From Xestospongia muta (taxonomy: Eukaryota; Porifera; Demospongiae; Haplosclerida; Petrosiidae), in NCBI GenBank assembly GCA_963693285.1, contig OY848920.1, forward strand, positions 9,980,182-10,044,181: a stretch of DNA of 64,000 nucleotides, read 5' to 3'. The notes beneath the pieces were generated by a model. The model did not search any database and was not told where the DNA came from. It was given only the letters and a program-made list of their open reading frames with translations. Positions 23,434 through 37,184 of this stretch are shown in pieces. Each line of letters begins with the position of its first letter. Within the stretch, counting starts at the first letter, position 1. A program made the position numbers and the translations under genes.

Positions 23434-25581
23434 TAGTAAGTAGTTTGTTGTTTATTCTTAATCTGTCTTCTCGCTCACTTTTATTTTCTCTTTAAATTTC
23501 TCTTGACATTATCTTCTCTTCTTTTATTAACAATTTCTTTCCCTAACAAAACTAATAGACAATAAAAATAGAGCAGTTTTGCTCAACACTTACTTCTCTA
23601 ACGTCGCACTTTTTTGCTCTCTGACAGCTGGTCATTTGGCGCTTATGATATTAATTATTTAATGGGCGTGGTCTCATTTTAAACCCTTTTATGAAGATTT
23701 TGTTTACTATAGCTTTTTAGTTTCCGAAGAGTTTGAAGAAAAACATACTTTAACAATTTTCTTAACTACTTAGAGAAATCAACACCTCCTTTCTTATTTT
23801 CAGATGAGGTAGAAGACTACACATTATTAATATAACTAGACTATTGAGGTTAGTTCAGTTGATCAAGTTATATTGATTTTATATGTCAATTGTTACAGTT
23901 CAACACATATATAGATATTTCTGATATAGAGAAGTTTGTTCACTAACATAATAAATGATGGGATGATGTTAATTGACCTCAACTTACTCTATATTCTATG
24001 AACAATGTACATATCACTATTGTAAAGGAGATTCTATTGAGGACAAGAGAGGAACAATTTATATATAAACCTTTAACCTTAAACTGGATACAGTATATTA
24101 AATGTGGAATATTATGTGAAGTGAGTTAAAGTAATTGGAAGCAATTATTACCCTCTCTCTCTCTCCATATATCAGTTATTAAGGTAATGACATCATATAT
24201 TATTATATTGAGGTAATAATGACATCATTAATATCACAATGTCTCTTAAGATAGAGTGTAGGAATTATCTCATTCTAATATATCTGTTATATTTTAGAAT
24301 GTTCTGTTTTATCTGATTTCTTAACATGTAATTTATCTTACCTATAAAGTAGTACCAGCTGTTACTATATATTTTAAATTTAAGGTAGAGTAATAAAATA
24401 TACTACTTGTTTATTAAACAGATAAAGTATATTTGTATTAATTTACCAATTACTATAGCTAACATCACTATGAATATTATTATTGCTACACAATATACCC
24501 AACAGTCAGTATTAAGTTAATGTGGATACTTAGTACAATGTACCGTATACCGGGATTTATTAGCGACAATAAAATTTGGGTGTGGTTGGTGTATAATGAA
24601 GAAATGTCATAGATTGAGCTTACAGTTATTTTTGTACAGAATAATTTAAAGCTTTATCTTCATAGCAAAGTACCGTATATCAGGAAACTTTCATGTTGGG
24701 ATATTTTCGCGAATTGGTGAAATTGTGAGTTTTTTGCAAATTTAAATTTTGCTAATTTTCTGCGTAACCATTTGCCACGCCCATAATTGTAAGAAATTGG
24801 TGAGGGATATTTTTACGATGGAGTTAAATTCGTAAAATTTGCAAAAATTTAGCAACGCGAATGTTTCCCGATATATAGGGTATGTTTCGAACTTGTAAGT
24901 ATTCTATTACATATTTATATTATCATATATGAGAAGCAATTGTAGTTATGTGTTAATTAACAATACATTTCCTTATGTTTTGCCACTCAATGATAGAGTA
25001 GTATTATTATTAATGTAATTACCTTAAAAGGTACACATTTATAAGTTCAAATGAATGTCTCAGAGTACAGACCCATTCTTGTATGTGTGTGAACAAATTT
25101 AGTACTATTTTACTTAAGAACACAAAGATCTTGCTTTGTTATAAATGACTCATGTCTCAGACCAAGAGGTCAGGAGTAACCAGTACAAAGTTTGGATAAC
25201 AGGTTAGAAGGAGAAGAGGTAGTATGGACAGCATATTAATAATGATATTGTTAGCTAATAAGATACTCTCCTTGTCCTTTAATATAGTATTGTTTTATTA
25301 TTACTTTTGTTAGTGACAGAACTTGAAGTGAGAAGAAGAAAATGAAGATCACTAATTGTGTACTAATATTATGTGATGAGTCTTTCTAAGACAATAAAGT
25401 ACTGGACTATTATAGTGCTGTACTGCCTACATGATTTATTTCAATTAACTCTGTACAAAATATCAGCAGCATGGATTACATCCATTTTAGCTAACAACCA
25501 ATTAAATTATAGTTCAATCAAATTATTGTGTAATAAACATGATGTTTGCAATATTAATATGAAATACAATAAAATTTCAAT
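23434..25581. other. Spacer, convergent G2 / Cys-rich copy 3
   Basis: Noncoding. Equivalent to 4064-5984, with a 208-bp MITE at 24673-24880 and a short replaced stretch at 24543-24582 that starts with a similar CCGTATACCGGG end. AATAAA at 23561-23566. Confidence 0.45.
24673..24880. mobile_element. MITE with TA target duplication
   Basis: The ends are inverted copies (CCGTATATCAGGAAAC and CCCTATATATCGGGAAAC read inward), flanked by TA at 24671-24672 and 24881-24882. The equivalent sites in other units (for example around 5288 and 35390) read uninterrupted aaagtatgtttc, so this is a clean insertion. Confidence 0.75.
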
Positions 25582-27052
25582 TTATATCAAATCTATTGCA
25601 ATCATTTTTATCACTATCATTAACACCACGATAAAGACAAACCTCTTAAGATAAACCACTTGAGATGAAGAGACTGCAACAGTGGAGCTAGTACTGTTAG
25701 CTACAGTACAACTGACTGTTATAGTAGGACTTACAGTTGTAATGGAACAAACATTGCTATCAGTAATACCACATGATGTTAAGTTAAAGGTGAAACCAAG
25801 TATAGGAGCACCACAACATCCCATATAGTCTACAAATGTTGTCACATTATCTTGACAAGGACCATCAATACAGTAGGCATTAACAGATCCATTACGAGTA
25901 TATGTTGGGCAGTAGAATAGAGTATCAAGAGGTATTATCACACCTGAAGTAATACCACGTAAATAACGTACCATACAATATTCTTGATTGATTTTATCAC
26001 ATACACCATTGTTAATATAAGTGATTCCTTTGGTAAAGTTAATACATCTGTAGAATGTAGCTGTTAACTCTTTACATTCACTAGCACAGTATTCAGTCAG
26101 AGCTCTATCTAGATGACAATATGTATCCATGGTGACATTCACAGGTGCTGTATGTAAGTATGATGTAATAATATGAAATAAAGTTCCTTTATTGGTACAA
26201 GTGGTACTATGGTTGGTAATCAGTTATTTTGGTACAATTTAGCTTTTCTTCATGAACATGAATTCTTCTTGTCATCTCTTATTATACCAGCTAGTGGTCC
26301 TTCTGATATAATGAGAGGTAATGCAAGCATTATTGCTACCAATGTGGTATCTGGTATATATCTATATGATGTAGATGAAGTCTGAAGCACAGAGAGTGGC
26401 TGGTCAGGCTTTCAGTAATTATGAGGTAGCCTATTACATCAAAGTGGCAATAAATATTGTTTTAGGGTAAGTAAGTAAGTTTGACATCTTTCATTTATTT
26501 ATTGTTTTATGTGTGTGTATCATAGATTTGTGTTGATATTGGTCTTATTGATGTCTCAGGGAAGTATACCTTTGGTAAGGTATCAGAAGTGACTGTGAGG
26601 GGAGTCTCGAGTAGTGACGTAATGACATTGTAAATGCCACAGAATAATACTCTCAGTTGTTGTTTGTTTTTATTTTTATTTTTTTATTTCTTGCATTGAG
26701 TTTATTGTATATTATTACTTTTAGAATGTTATATTAATTTGAATTGTAGTTAATATGTAAGTATGATGTAATAATATGAAATAAAGTTCCCTTATTGGTA
26801 CAAGTAGTACTATGGTTAGAAATCAGTTATTTTGGTACAATTTAGCTTTTCTTCATGAACATGAATTCTTCTTGTCATCTCATGTGAATCAAGTTTTAGA
26901 TTATGTATTGGTATTCTGTTCACAATAGATCTAACACATATACTACATTATCATGTGATCCTTTAAACAAGTATAATATATAATGCATAATACACAGTAT
27001 AGACTGAGAATTACCACAAAACAATACAACCATTCACTATGCTAAAAGACAT
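25582..27052 (-). CDS. Cys-rich membrane-anchored ectodomain protein, copy 3 (intron invaded)
   Basis: Exons 27015-27052 (MSFSIVNGCIVL) and 25582-26206. Phase and lengths match the other copies. The intron is about 600 bp longer because it holds a stefin-like fragment flanked by a 127-bp duplication of the intron/exon boundary, so two acceptor copies exist. The coding exons stay open. Confidence 0.6.
26278..26753 (+). pseudogene. Stefin-like gene fragment inside an intron
   Basis: Exon 2 equivalent 26375-26466 (MKSEAQRVAGQAFSNYEVAYYI, then shifted) is 92 nt instead of 93 (one A missing in the ATCAAAAGTGG run). Exon 3 equivalent 26526-26633 (ICVDIGLIDVSGKYTFGK...) ends in TAA. No start exon. 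It is nearly identical to the stefin exons of G5. Confidence 0.8.
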
Positions 27053-27280
27053 CTCTATATAATGACTGTATGGGCTGTTGTCCTACAAGGAACAACTGTT
27101 AGTGTCTATGGAATCATACATGGCTATTGCTAATGATAATGAAATTTAATATGCAGATAATTAATGCTAGGTGTTACTAATGAATCTTATTGTCTTCCTA
27201 CAAAATTAGCCACACCTTAAAAGTCACCAGACAGAAGTGGGTGTGTCTGTTGTGTTAGTTCATAGTTTGGCAAGCAAACA
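27053..27280. promoter_or_regulatory. Putative bidirectional promoter, Cys-rich copy 3 / G3
   Basis: 228-bp divergent interval, conserved with 6858-7084. Confidence 0.4.
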
Positions 27281-30200
27281 ATGGCTAAAAGAAATCTTTC
27301 ATTTGAGAAGATATTTGAAGAGAAACCGGCTCTTGATGAATTATGTGAACATATTCACATTGGTGGTAAATGGTATCAGTTTGGAATCCTGCTTAAACTT
27401 GATTCTAAGAAGTTGGATGATATTCGTAGACAACCTGATGATTCTACTTACAAGACATTAAAAATGTTTGAGTTGTGGTTGAACACCAACCCTAATGCTA
27501 CCAGAAGACAAGTTTTAGACACTTTAAAGAAAGAAGTTATTGAAGAAAACACTGTCGCCCACAAGTATGAGCAGATATTGAAAAAGTCTGTTGGTCAGTG
27601 ATATATCACACACTTTCATTACTAATTTATGAGTTAAATATCATCTGTAAATGTCATATTATAGGAATAGACTCCCAGTCCTCAACTATTGAATCAAGTA
27701 CTATTCTTCCAAGCCATACTGATACACTATCACAGTCATTGAAAAGTTCCTCTAGCACTGTTGGTGAGTAAAATCATGTATCTAGTGTAGTCAACTATAA
27801 TGATATGTCTTGTATTTTGGTATATGTATCAAATAATTATAATACTGAGTAATGAGCTAGTGTCTTTATCATAGGAACTGACTTCCCAGTAACTGAAGCT
27901 AGTACTATTTTTTGCCGCCATAATGATACACTGTCACAATCTTCATTCAATCCTGTAAAAGTGTCTCAACTCCTATTTAGTGAGAGATGTATCAGTGAAG
28001 CAACACTTGATAGTATGGAGGGACTAAAAGGTTCCTCAGATGAGAAGAAGACAACTCTGTTGTCTGCTATACATACAGCAGTATCTTCAGATCACAAGAA
28101 GTTGAAAGTGGTAGCAACAGTCCTGTCCAAGTTTGGGAAGACAAAAAATCTATCTGACATACTTATTAGTGAATACGGTAAGTAACTAAGAACTAGAGAT
28201 CAATTTTATAGTGGAAAACTGACATCTCTTTCTATATTAAATAGCTCAAATGTTTCCTGATGACCAGATGATAGCAAATATTGTTCAAGAGTTACCACAA
28301 ACTGTTCATAGTGGTCAAATGAGTTATGAAAATTGTGCCAGTGACATTTTACGTTGTCATTATGGTACTCTCTCTCAATCTCTCCAATATCCTGTTAGAG
28401 TAGCACAGTACCTCTATGAAGAGGGAGTCATTTCAAAAGCTATATTTTTTATTGTGAAATATACTTCTGAATCTCACTCTATAGGAAAAGCATTGTTTGT
28501 TTTGTTAAGAGCTGTACGTCATGCTGTACATGCCAACTATCATCACTTGATGATCTTTGCTAGTGTGCTATTAAAATTTACTAGCAATGTACCATGTGGT
28601 AATGCTATCTTAAAGGATTGTGGTAAGTATAAAAGTTATTGTATAACTGTTAAAAATTGTTTAATGTAGATAAAGCATTTTTTGAAGACAAAGATTCAGA
28701 AGTTCATGTTATTACTGGAGTTAGTGAAGGTATATTTACTGTAGTATATGAAGATCATGATATCATTGTGTCAATTAGCTAATTCATTGACTACTACCCC
28801 AGGAGCTTCAGTTGATAGCAGTTTACCAGCAAGTCAAAGTTAGTAATGAAAACTGGCATAATAATAATAATGTTTTCTAATTGCAGATGAGACTGAAAAG
28901 GAAGTGACAATTCCAATTTCACAAAAGTTTAGACCTATTTTTGGATCAATGAAAAGTGAATATGCTATAGCTTTTAGTAATATCCGAAAAGCTATCAAAG
29001 CAACACCTCCACCTCTGGATGAATTAAAGGGATATCTTAGAGATGGTTATTCCCACCTCAAATCTCAAATAGCTCATTCTAACTCCATTGATGATGTTCT
29101 AGATGTTGTTAATGATCACTGTACAGTGATTAATATCAGTTGTTTGGAGGGTATTGTGAAGCGCTTCAAAATCAAAGAAGCTGAGACACATATACAAACG
29201 TATAAAGAAGCCATTCAATCATTTTGCAAGGAAACGAAAGCTTCTCTTTGTCTGAACAAAAATTTTAAAGTTACAAACACGCCTTCTCATCTTCAATGTG
29301 AGACAGCAGTCTTTGTTTTGAACTGGGATCCTAAAGATTGTACAATAGAAGATATTGAGGATATCCTTTCAGAATCAGTTGAAGGAAATGTACAGATTCG
29401 TGTCATTAGAGAGGGCAAGTCCATCATTGTCACCTGCTTTTTTCCACTCAGTCTAACAACTCTACTTATTGCCAGAGCTCAGGAGACTCTTAAATCAGTG
29501 AAAAGGAGAGGATTACTTCAACTTACAGTTGGTCACTGTACCATTTATGATCATAGAAGAGACAAGGTAAGAGATGAGTAGTATTAGACAACAGTTACTA
29601 CATGTGTTGTTTATTGATATATAGGAGGTTAAAACTATTGTAGAAGAGAACACAAAGGAGTTGAGCAGTCGTCTGGAATTAGAACAAACCATGCGGAAAA
29701 AGATGACTATACAAATATCATCTATTGTCAGACAAAATGAAGGTATATTGTGTACAACTACTGTTTTATTTAATAGCTGTCTATTATATGATATATCTGA
29801 TTAATAACTTAATGTTCCTTTATATAGAAACAAGAGAAATGAAAGAAAAAACAATTGAACATTTGACGTCACTTGTGAAAACAAAGGAAGGTAAATTAAT
29901 ACAACAGCAATCACAAGTCCAATGTTGTCAGTATTTTACATAATATATTAGTGATCAATTGTCTTCTCATTTTATATAAAGCTTTTGAGAAGAATATACT
30001 GTCAGTGTCTGCTGAGAGACAGAAAGAGCTAGAGACACTACAAGAAATAATAACGTCATTGACTTTGCAACTAAGGGAGAGAGACCAACAGATTGAGGAG
30101 TTAAAGCAGAGCTTGAAAGGTAACTGGTATTAGTCATTTCTCATTATATGACATTGTTACTAGATCTAGCATTCATACCAAAGGCTCGTAAACCAGTAAC

Positions 30201-33200
30201 TGATCAAGGACTTGAGGAGACTCAAACACAGTCCAGTCAGGAAGAGACATCACTTATCACTGAAACTACAGGTAGTACTATTCAATATATATAAATAGTC
30301 TTATAATACTCTTGTAGAATCTCTACCAATATCAGAGTTAAAAGATCAGTTAAAGGGTTCAGTTGATGATAAAGAAGACAGTTCATTACCTCATCCAAGT
30401 AGGTTATATTGTAATTTGTATTATTATAACAAAGTAAAAAGAATGTTTATTGATGTAATATACTAATACAATCCAATACATATTTCAATGTTAGTATCAT
30501 TACAGTAATTTATTTGTCTACTAGTAATGGTTGTACTGAATGATGTCATAATTCAGTCATAAATTACTACCACAAAGTGATAGTGTTGTCAGTAATAATA
30601 TATTGATAATCCTTAAATTATAAATATTAAAATTATGAATAATCTGGTTTATTCTAATATAAATGTCTTTATTGATCAATAGAGTCTCCAGATGACATAT
30701 TGAAGGTTTCTGATGAAGAAGAGACAGAGAATAAACAGTCAAATGAAGGTATGTTTTTTGAATAAATATAGGGTCTGGTCAATACTCTTTAATGAAGGGT
30801 CTGGTCAATAACCATTATATGCAATATAGGGTCTGGTGAAGGCAAAGGCAATTAGTTGTCCCTTATATTTTGTGGTAAAATCTGAATACACAGTGTTATT
30901 ATGTAATTTGTGGTTTACATAAAAGTAGTATCCTGTAGATAAAGACAACATTTATTATGTATATGGTTTATTAAACCCTTCCTCCTTTTGTGAGACTAGG
31001 AATATGTATCACAGGAACGTTAACTGTTAGTCTCATCCCCAGACATCTACTCACTTAATGTGAGAAAGGATATCTAGTGACTTTAGTTCAATCCCTCAGA
31101 TTTGACTATAATGTTGTCAGTGAAACATATTATAAGAGACAAAAATAGCTGGTCATATTACAAGTTGTGTACTAAGGAGCTACAATCTTTGTTTCAAAGG
31201 ATATTAGAAAAAATGCCTTAGCATAAAAACAAAATAAAATGTAATTAAGACGTCTCTATCTTCTAAAAATTCACAAACAGCTTTCTCTTGATCAGCAGGT
31301 GGTTTACTAATTCTGAGTACCAAAAATTGATTACTTTGACAATATCTCAATAGGAACCATACCTTCAAGTCTAGGTATCTAGACTTTGTTCTCCATTTTG
31401 AACAGTGACATTTGTAACATCATACCCTAGGAGCATTCTGATTGGTGAGCCAAAAAATTAGCTTAAATAAAAGGAATTGGATTTAAGTCACCAAACACCC
31501 TTTCTCACATTAAGTGAGTTGGTATCTAGGGACAAGACTAAGGAACTACACACTCCATAGACACTTAGAGGGGAATATTAGGGGAAATCCCTAGAATAAT
31601 TATTTATAAAAATATAAAACATACTTATATCAACTATTGAGCATGATGTGACAAATAGAGAGAAAATACTTTTAAGAGAACAAGAACTGAGTAAAGAAGA
31701 TATACTGAATGTCCTAACCTGAAGTTGTGATGAAGTTTGTATATGGAGACCACGCCCTAATGAATAATTAATTAGATTTTTTTTTAATGACTTTCACACC
31801 AACAACAGACATTTCACTATATGCCTGCTCAAGAAATAGCTAGCAATGCAAGAGTCAATAAAATGGAGGAACATTATTGCATATCACAATAACAAAAACA
31901 TCATACACTTATATTGTAATATTAAAATACGTAAATTTAAATTTACATTGACATCACCTATATATGATATCTCTATATGTAATAATATCAGCAGATAAAG
32001 CCTGAGGAGATATCTAAGACTACATGTAGTGATCATTGGGGAAACCACTGTAGATCTATGAAGTAGACATTGTTTGAGTCTCAAAACATAACAACACAAC
32101 TAGTACTTCAAAACTATTATAATACTTTATGTACAGTGTTTCTATAGTGATGTGTCAGTTTAAACATTATCTTAGTTGTTTCATTTCCTTTTGTGACTTC
32201 AGTATACAAATCTCTAATGTATTAATAACCACACCCACTTTTTCACACTAAAACATTATCGTCATTGCTTTATACAAAGCTTTTTATGTCACAATACAAA
32301 CTAATAATTGACTTAATTCATACATAGCCTCTATTACAAACAGTTACTGTCTCTTCACTATATTTGTCAATAGAGGACATTATTTTGGATAGTATCACAG
32401 TGTTAATGTAAACAGACAAATAGTTAGTAACAAAATGAATTATTTGTCTTGAAAGTTTCCTGTTATACAATATATGGAATTATATAACATATGTGGGTGG
32501 AGCACTATTATGAATGATTGTTGATTATAATAGACAAGATGTTATTTTTCCTTTATTGATTCTCAAAGTAATCTACTTGTCTTTCTTCTATCAGTACCTT
32601 AACTAATAAACTACATCATATCACTTCATTGTTTATAGTCAGACTCAATATATCTAGACTAATCATAGTCTCGCGAGCCAGACCTTTAGCTTAGAGAGGA
32701 AGGATCTGGTCTACCACACATAGTGCAGTTGTCGAAAAGGAATTTATTAACTAGTGTCTGTGGTTTGTAAAAGTTATGTGTTAATGTAAACATACTGACC
32801 ACTTGAATCAGTATGGAGAAAAGGAGACAGCAGGTTGTTTAAGAAGCATTCACTAAGCTAGGATATAACAGAGTTAAGTCAGAGCAGATGACGGCTATAG
32901 AAGCTTTTATTAGTGGTATGGATGTGTTTGTCACTTTACCAACTGGGAATGGCAATAACCTTATATATGCCACACTAGTCTCTCCCCTGCTTGGATTGAT
33001 GCAAGACCAGGTACAAGTCTTCTCTTCTAAGGGAATCTTCTCTGTATCTATTTCTTGTAATACGTGAAGACTTCGTTAGCAGTAACTAACACGTTACGTT
33101 ATTATGCAACTACGTAAACAATTGTGGTTTGCTTAAGTACCTGTTGACCAAATAGTGGTTTCCCCAGGAATGCTGGGGAAAGAGACAACTGCACTATGCG

Positions 33201-33802
33201 TGGTAGACCAGACCCTTCCTCTCTAAGCAGAGGTTCTGACTCACGAGACTAGACTAGTCAGTCAGTAAACTCTACAGATCACAAATCTCCAGTTGATATA
33301 TGAGTACCTAATATCCAGTGATGTGTTCTGTTAATATGATAGTAATGATAGAATTATATCTATTGTTTCACTGTAGCCGTATCAGTACTCAAGAGACTTT
33401 TCCTGTTAGCAAAATTTAATAAACCCCGCCTCCTATTAGCTCGTTGCCATAGTAACCATATTCAGTAAACAGTAATGGCTTCCTTTCTTCTTCAGTGTGT
33501 TGTCTGTGTATTGTAGTGTGTTATAGTATATATTACTATGTGTGTACTATACTATATACTAACTCTGTTTTATAACAGGAGACACTGGAAGAGTTCAGTG
33601 GATAGATGATATCAATAGTGTATGGCTCACTAGACCAAGTGTAGTAGAAAGTGAAGATGTTATAAGTAAATTAATAAAAAAACAACAAACAGGAAAAGAA
33701 TGTAGTATTGAACTCTGTTTATCATCTCCTGAAAGTACTGCAGTTATTATAAACAATCTTAATAAGTGTACAGTGAGGAGTCTTTATATATATAACATAT
33801 AA
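27281..33802 (+). CDS. G3: Death/CARD-like/coiled-coil gene with stop in LRR exon
   Basis: Exons: 27281-27593, 27665-27763, 27875-28177, 28245-28622, 28670-28729, 28779-28838, 28887-29566, 29625-29742, 29828-29890, 29982-30119, 30164-30271, 30318-30398, 30683-30748 (acidic, SPDDILKVSDEEETENK), then the LRR exon from 33579. An in-frame 18-nt insertion in the first LRR strand brings TAA at 33800-33802, so the predicted product is 896 aa without LRR. Exon 7 is nearly identical to that of G6. Confidence 0.75.
31028..31540. mobile_element. TIR element family A in G3 intron
   Basis: Best preserved copy, 513 bp, with TAGTCTCATCCCC / TAGTCTTGTCCC ends. A 9-bp target duplication is not clear. Confidence 0.7.
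32666..33251. mobile_element. TIR element family B with RecQ-like fragment, G3 intron
   Basis: Same element; Walker A Lys lost (LPTGNGNN). Confidence 0.75.
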
Positions 33803-34393
33803 TATAATATAGAGCATACTTCATTAGACAGTAAGTGTGTATCGATATTATCAGAGATACTAAAAACTAATAAAACAATAAAGAGACTAGTGCTGTACTC
33901 CTCTTCACTTACTGGTGGTATCAAACAAGTCAGTGATAGTCTCTTTAATAATGAAATACTTGAACAGTTAATGTTGACTAATGTTACTGATATCACAGAT
34001 GAAGATATGACTCACTTATCTACTATGTTAGCAACTAATACAACTTTAAAAGGACTATGTCTCTCCAACTGTAACATCACTGATAATGGAGTCCGATATA
34101 TCTGTGAAGGACTTACTAAAAACCAAACATTGACTGAGTTGTACATCAGTGGTAATCATCAGATCACTTCAGTTAGTACCAGTACAATAGCAGATCTAAT
34201 ACAAACTACTACATCACTGACAACACTATATCTCTGCAATACTTCACTGAACAATGATGATATCAAGACAATATGCACATCACTAACTAAAAATACTACA
34301 ATAAGGAAACTATGCTTATCATATCAACACAAAGAGTATTGTATGAAGTTAGACAGTTATCAAGTTATTAAAGACAGACTTGAGTTCTGGTAA
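33579..34393 (+). pseudogene. G3 LRR exon, interrupted by a stop
   Basis: After SLYIYNI a TAA interrupts; the frame then resumes as YNIEHTSLD. It looks like two alternative strand variants (SLYIYN and the IEHTSLD of G0) joined end to end. Remaining strands: LVLYSS, LMLTNV, LCLSNC, LYISGN, LYLCNT, LCLSYQ. Confidence 0.8.
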
Positions 34394-36089
34394 TAGTAAG
34401 TAGTTTGTTGTTTATTCTTAATCTGTCTTCTCGCTCACTTTTATTTTCTTTTTAAATTTCTCTTGACATTATCTTCTCTTCTTTTATTAACAATTTCTTT
34501 CCCTAACAAAACTAATAGACAATAAAAATAGAGCAGTTTTGCTCAACACTTACTTCTCTAACGTCGCACTTTTTTGCTCTCTGACAGCTGGTCATTTGGC
34601 GCTTATGAGATTAATTATTTATGGGTGTGGCCTCATTTTTAACCCCTTTGTGGAGATTTTGTTGACTATAGCTTTTTAGTTTCCGAAGAGTTTGAAGAAA
34701 AACATACTTTAACAATTTTCTTGACTACTTAGAGAAATCAACACCTCCTTCCTTATTTTCAGTGGAGGTATTGAGGACAAGAGAGGAACAATTTGTATAT
34801 AAACCTTTAACCTTAAACTGGATACAGTATATTAAATATGGAATATTATGTAAAGTGAGTTAAAGTAATTGGAAGCAATTATTACCCTCTCTCTCCCTCC
34901 ATATATCAGTCATTAAGGTAATGACATCATATATTATTATATTGAGGTAATAATGACATAATTAATATTGCAATGTCTCTTAAGATAGAGTGTAGGAATT
35001 ATCTCATTTTAATATATCTGTTATATTTTAGAATGTTCTGTTTTATCTGATTTCTTAACATGTAATTTATCTTACCTATAAAGTAGTACCAGCTGTTACT
35101 ATATATTTTAAATTTGAGGTAGAGTAATAAAATATACTACTTGTTTATTAAACAGATAAAGTATGTTTGTATTAATTTACCAATTACTGTAGTTAACATC
35201 ACTATGAATATTATTATTGCTACACAACATACTCAACAGTCAGTATTAAGTTAATGTGGATACTTAGTACAATGTATAACTATAGAGGTTATTCAGTGGG
35301 TGTGGTTGGTGTATAATGAAGAAATGTCATAGATTGAGCTTACAGTTATTTTTGTACAGAATAATTTAAAGCTTTATCTTCATAGCAAAGTATGTTTCTA
35401 ACTTGTAAGTATTCTATTACATATTTATATTATCATATATGAGAAGCAATTGTAGTTATGTGTTAATTAACAATATATTTCCTTATGTTTTGCCACTCAA
35501 TGATAGAGTAGTATTATTATTAATGTAATTACTTTAAAAGGTACACATTTATAAGTTCAAATGAGTGTCTCAGAGTACAGAACCATTCTTGTTATGTGTG
35601 TGAACAAATTTAGTACTATTTTACTTAAGAACACAAAGATCTTGCTTTGTTATAAATGACTCATATCTCAGACCAAGAGGTTAGGAGTAACCAGAACAAA
35701 GTTTGGATAACAGGTTAGAAGGAGAAGAGGTGGTATGGACAGCATATTAATAATGATATTGTTAGCTAATAAGATACTCTCCTTGTCCTTTAATATAGTA
35801 TTGTTTTATTATTACTTTTATTAGTAACAGAACTTGAAGTGAGAAGAAGGAAATGAAGATCACTAATTGTGTACTAATATTATGTGATGAGTCTTTCTAA
35901 GACAATAAAGTACTGGACTATTATAGTGCTGTACTGCCTACATGATTTATTTCAATTAACTCTGTATAAAATGGCAGCATGGATTACATCCATTTTAGCT
36001 AACAACCAATTAAATTACAGTTCAATCAAATTATTGTGTAATAAACATGATGTTTGCAATATTAATATGAAATACAATAAAATTTCAAT
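34394..36089. other. Spacer, convergent G3 / Cys-rich copy 4
   Basis: Noncoding; AATAAA at 34521-34526. A block present at 4440-4670 is deleted near 34768. Confidence 0.4.
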
Positions 36090-36957
36090 TTATATCAAAT
36101 CTATTGCAATCATTTTTATCACTATCATTAACACCAGGATAAAGACAAACCTCTTAAAATAAACCACTTGAGATGAAGAGACTGCAACAGTGGAGCTAGT
36201 ACTGTTAGCTACAGTAGAACTGACTGTTATAGTAGGACTTACAGTTGTAATGGAACAAACATTGCTATCAGTAATACCACATGATGTTAAGTTAAAGGTG
36301 AAACCAAGTATAGGAGCACCACAACATCCCATATAGTCTACAAATGTTGTCACATTATCTTGACAAGGACCATCAACACAGTAGGCATTAACAGATCCAT
36401 TACGAGTATATGTTGGACAGTAGAATAGAGTATCAAGAGGTATTATCACACCTGAAGTAATACCACGTAAACAACGTACCATACAATATTCTTGATTGAT
36501 TTTATCACATACACCATTGTTAATATAAGCGATTCCTTTGGTAAAGTTGATACATCTGTAGAATGTAGCTGTTAACTCTTTACATTCACTAGCACAGTAT
36601 TCAGTCAGAGCTCTATCTAGATGACGATATGTATCCATGGTGACATTCACAGGTGCTGTATGTAAGTATGATGTAATAATATGAAATAAAGTTCCCTTAT
36701 TGGTACAAGTGGTACTATGGTTGGAAATCAGTTATTTTGGTACAATTTAGCTTTTCTTCATGAACATGAATTCCTCTTGTCATCACATGTGAATCATGTT
36801 TCAGATTATGTATTGGTATTCTGTTCACAATAGATCTAACACATATACTACATTATCATGTGATCCTTTAAACAAGTATAATATATAATACATAATACAC
36901 AGTATAGACTGAGAATTACCACAAAACAATACAACCATTCACTATACTAAAAGGCAT
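36090..36957 (-). CDS. Cys-rich membrane-anchored ectodomain protein, copy 4
   Basis: Exons 36920-36957 (MPFSIVNGCIVL) and 36090-36714. Rare replacements: ITYINNG to IAYINNG, MVRYLRG to MVRCLRG (an extra, possibly unpaired Cys), AYCIDG to AYCVDG. Confidence 0.65.
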
Positions 36958-37184
36958 CTCTATATAATGACTGTATGGGCTGTCCTACAAGGAACAACTG
37001 TTATAGTGTCTATGGAATCATACATGGCTATTGCTAATAAAAATGAAATTTAATTTGCAGATAATTAATGCTAGGTGTTACTAAGGAATCTCATTGTCTT
37101 CCTACAAAATTAGCCACACCTTAAAAGTCACCAGACAGAAGTGGGTGTGTCTGTTGTGTTCGTTCATAGTTGGGCAACCAAACA
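36958..37184. promoter_or_regulatory. Putative bidirectional promoter, Cys-rich copy 4 / G4
   Basis: 227-bp divergent interval, conserved with 6858-7084. Confidence 0.4.
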
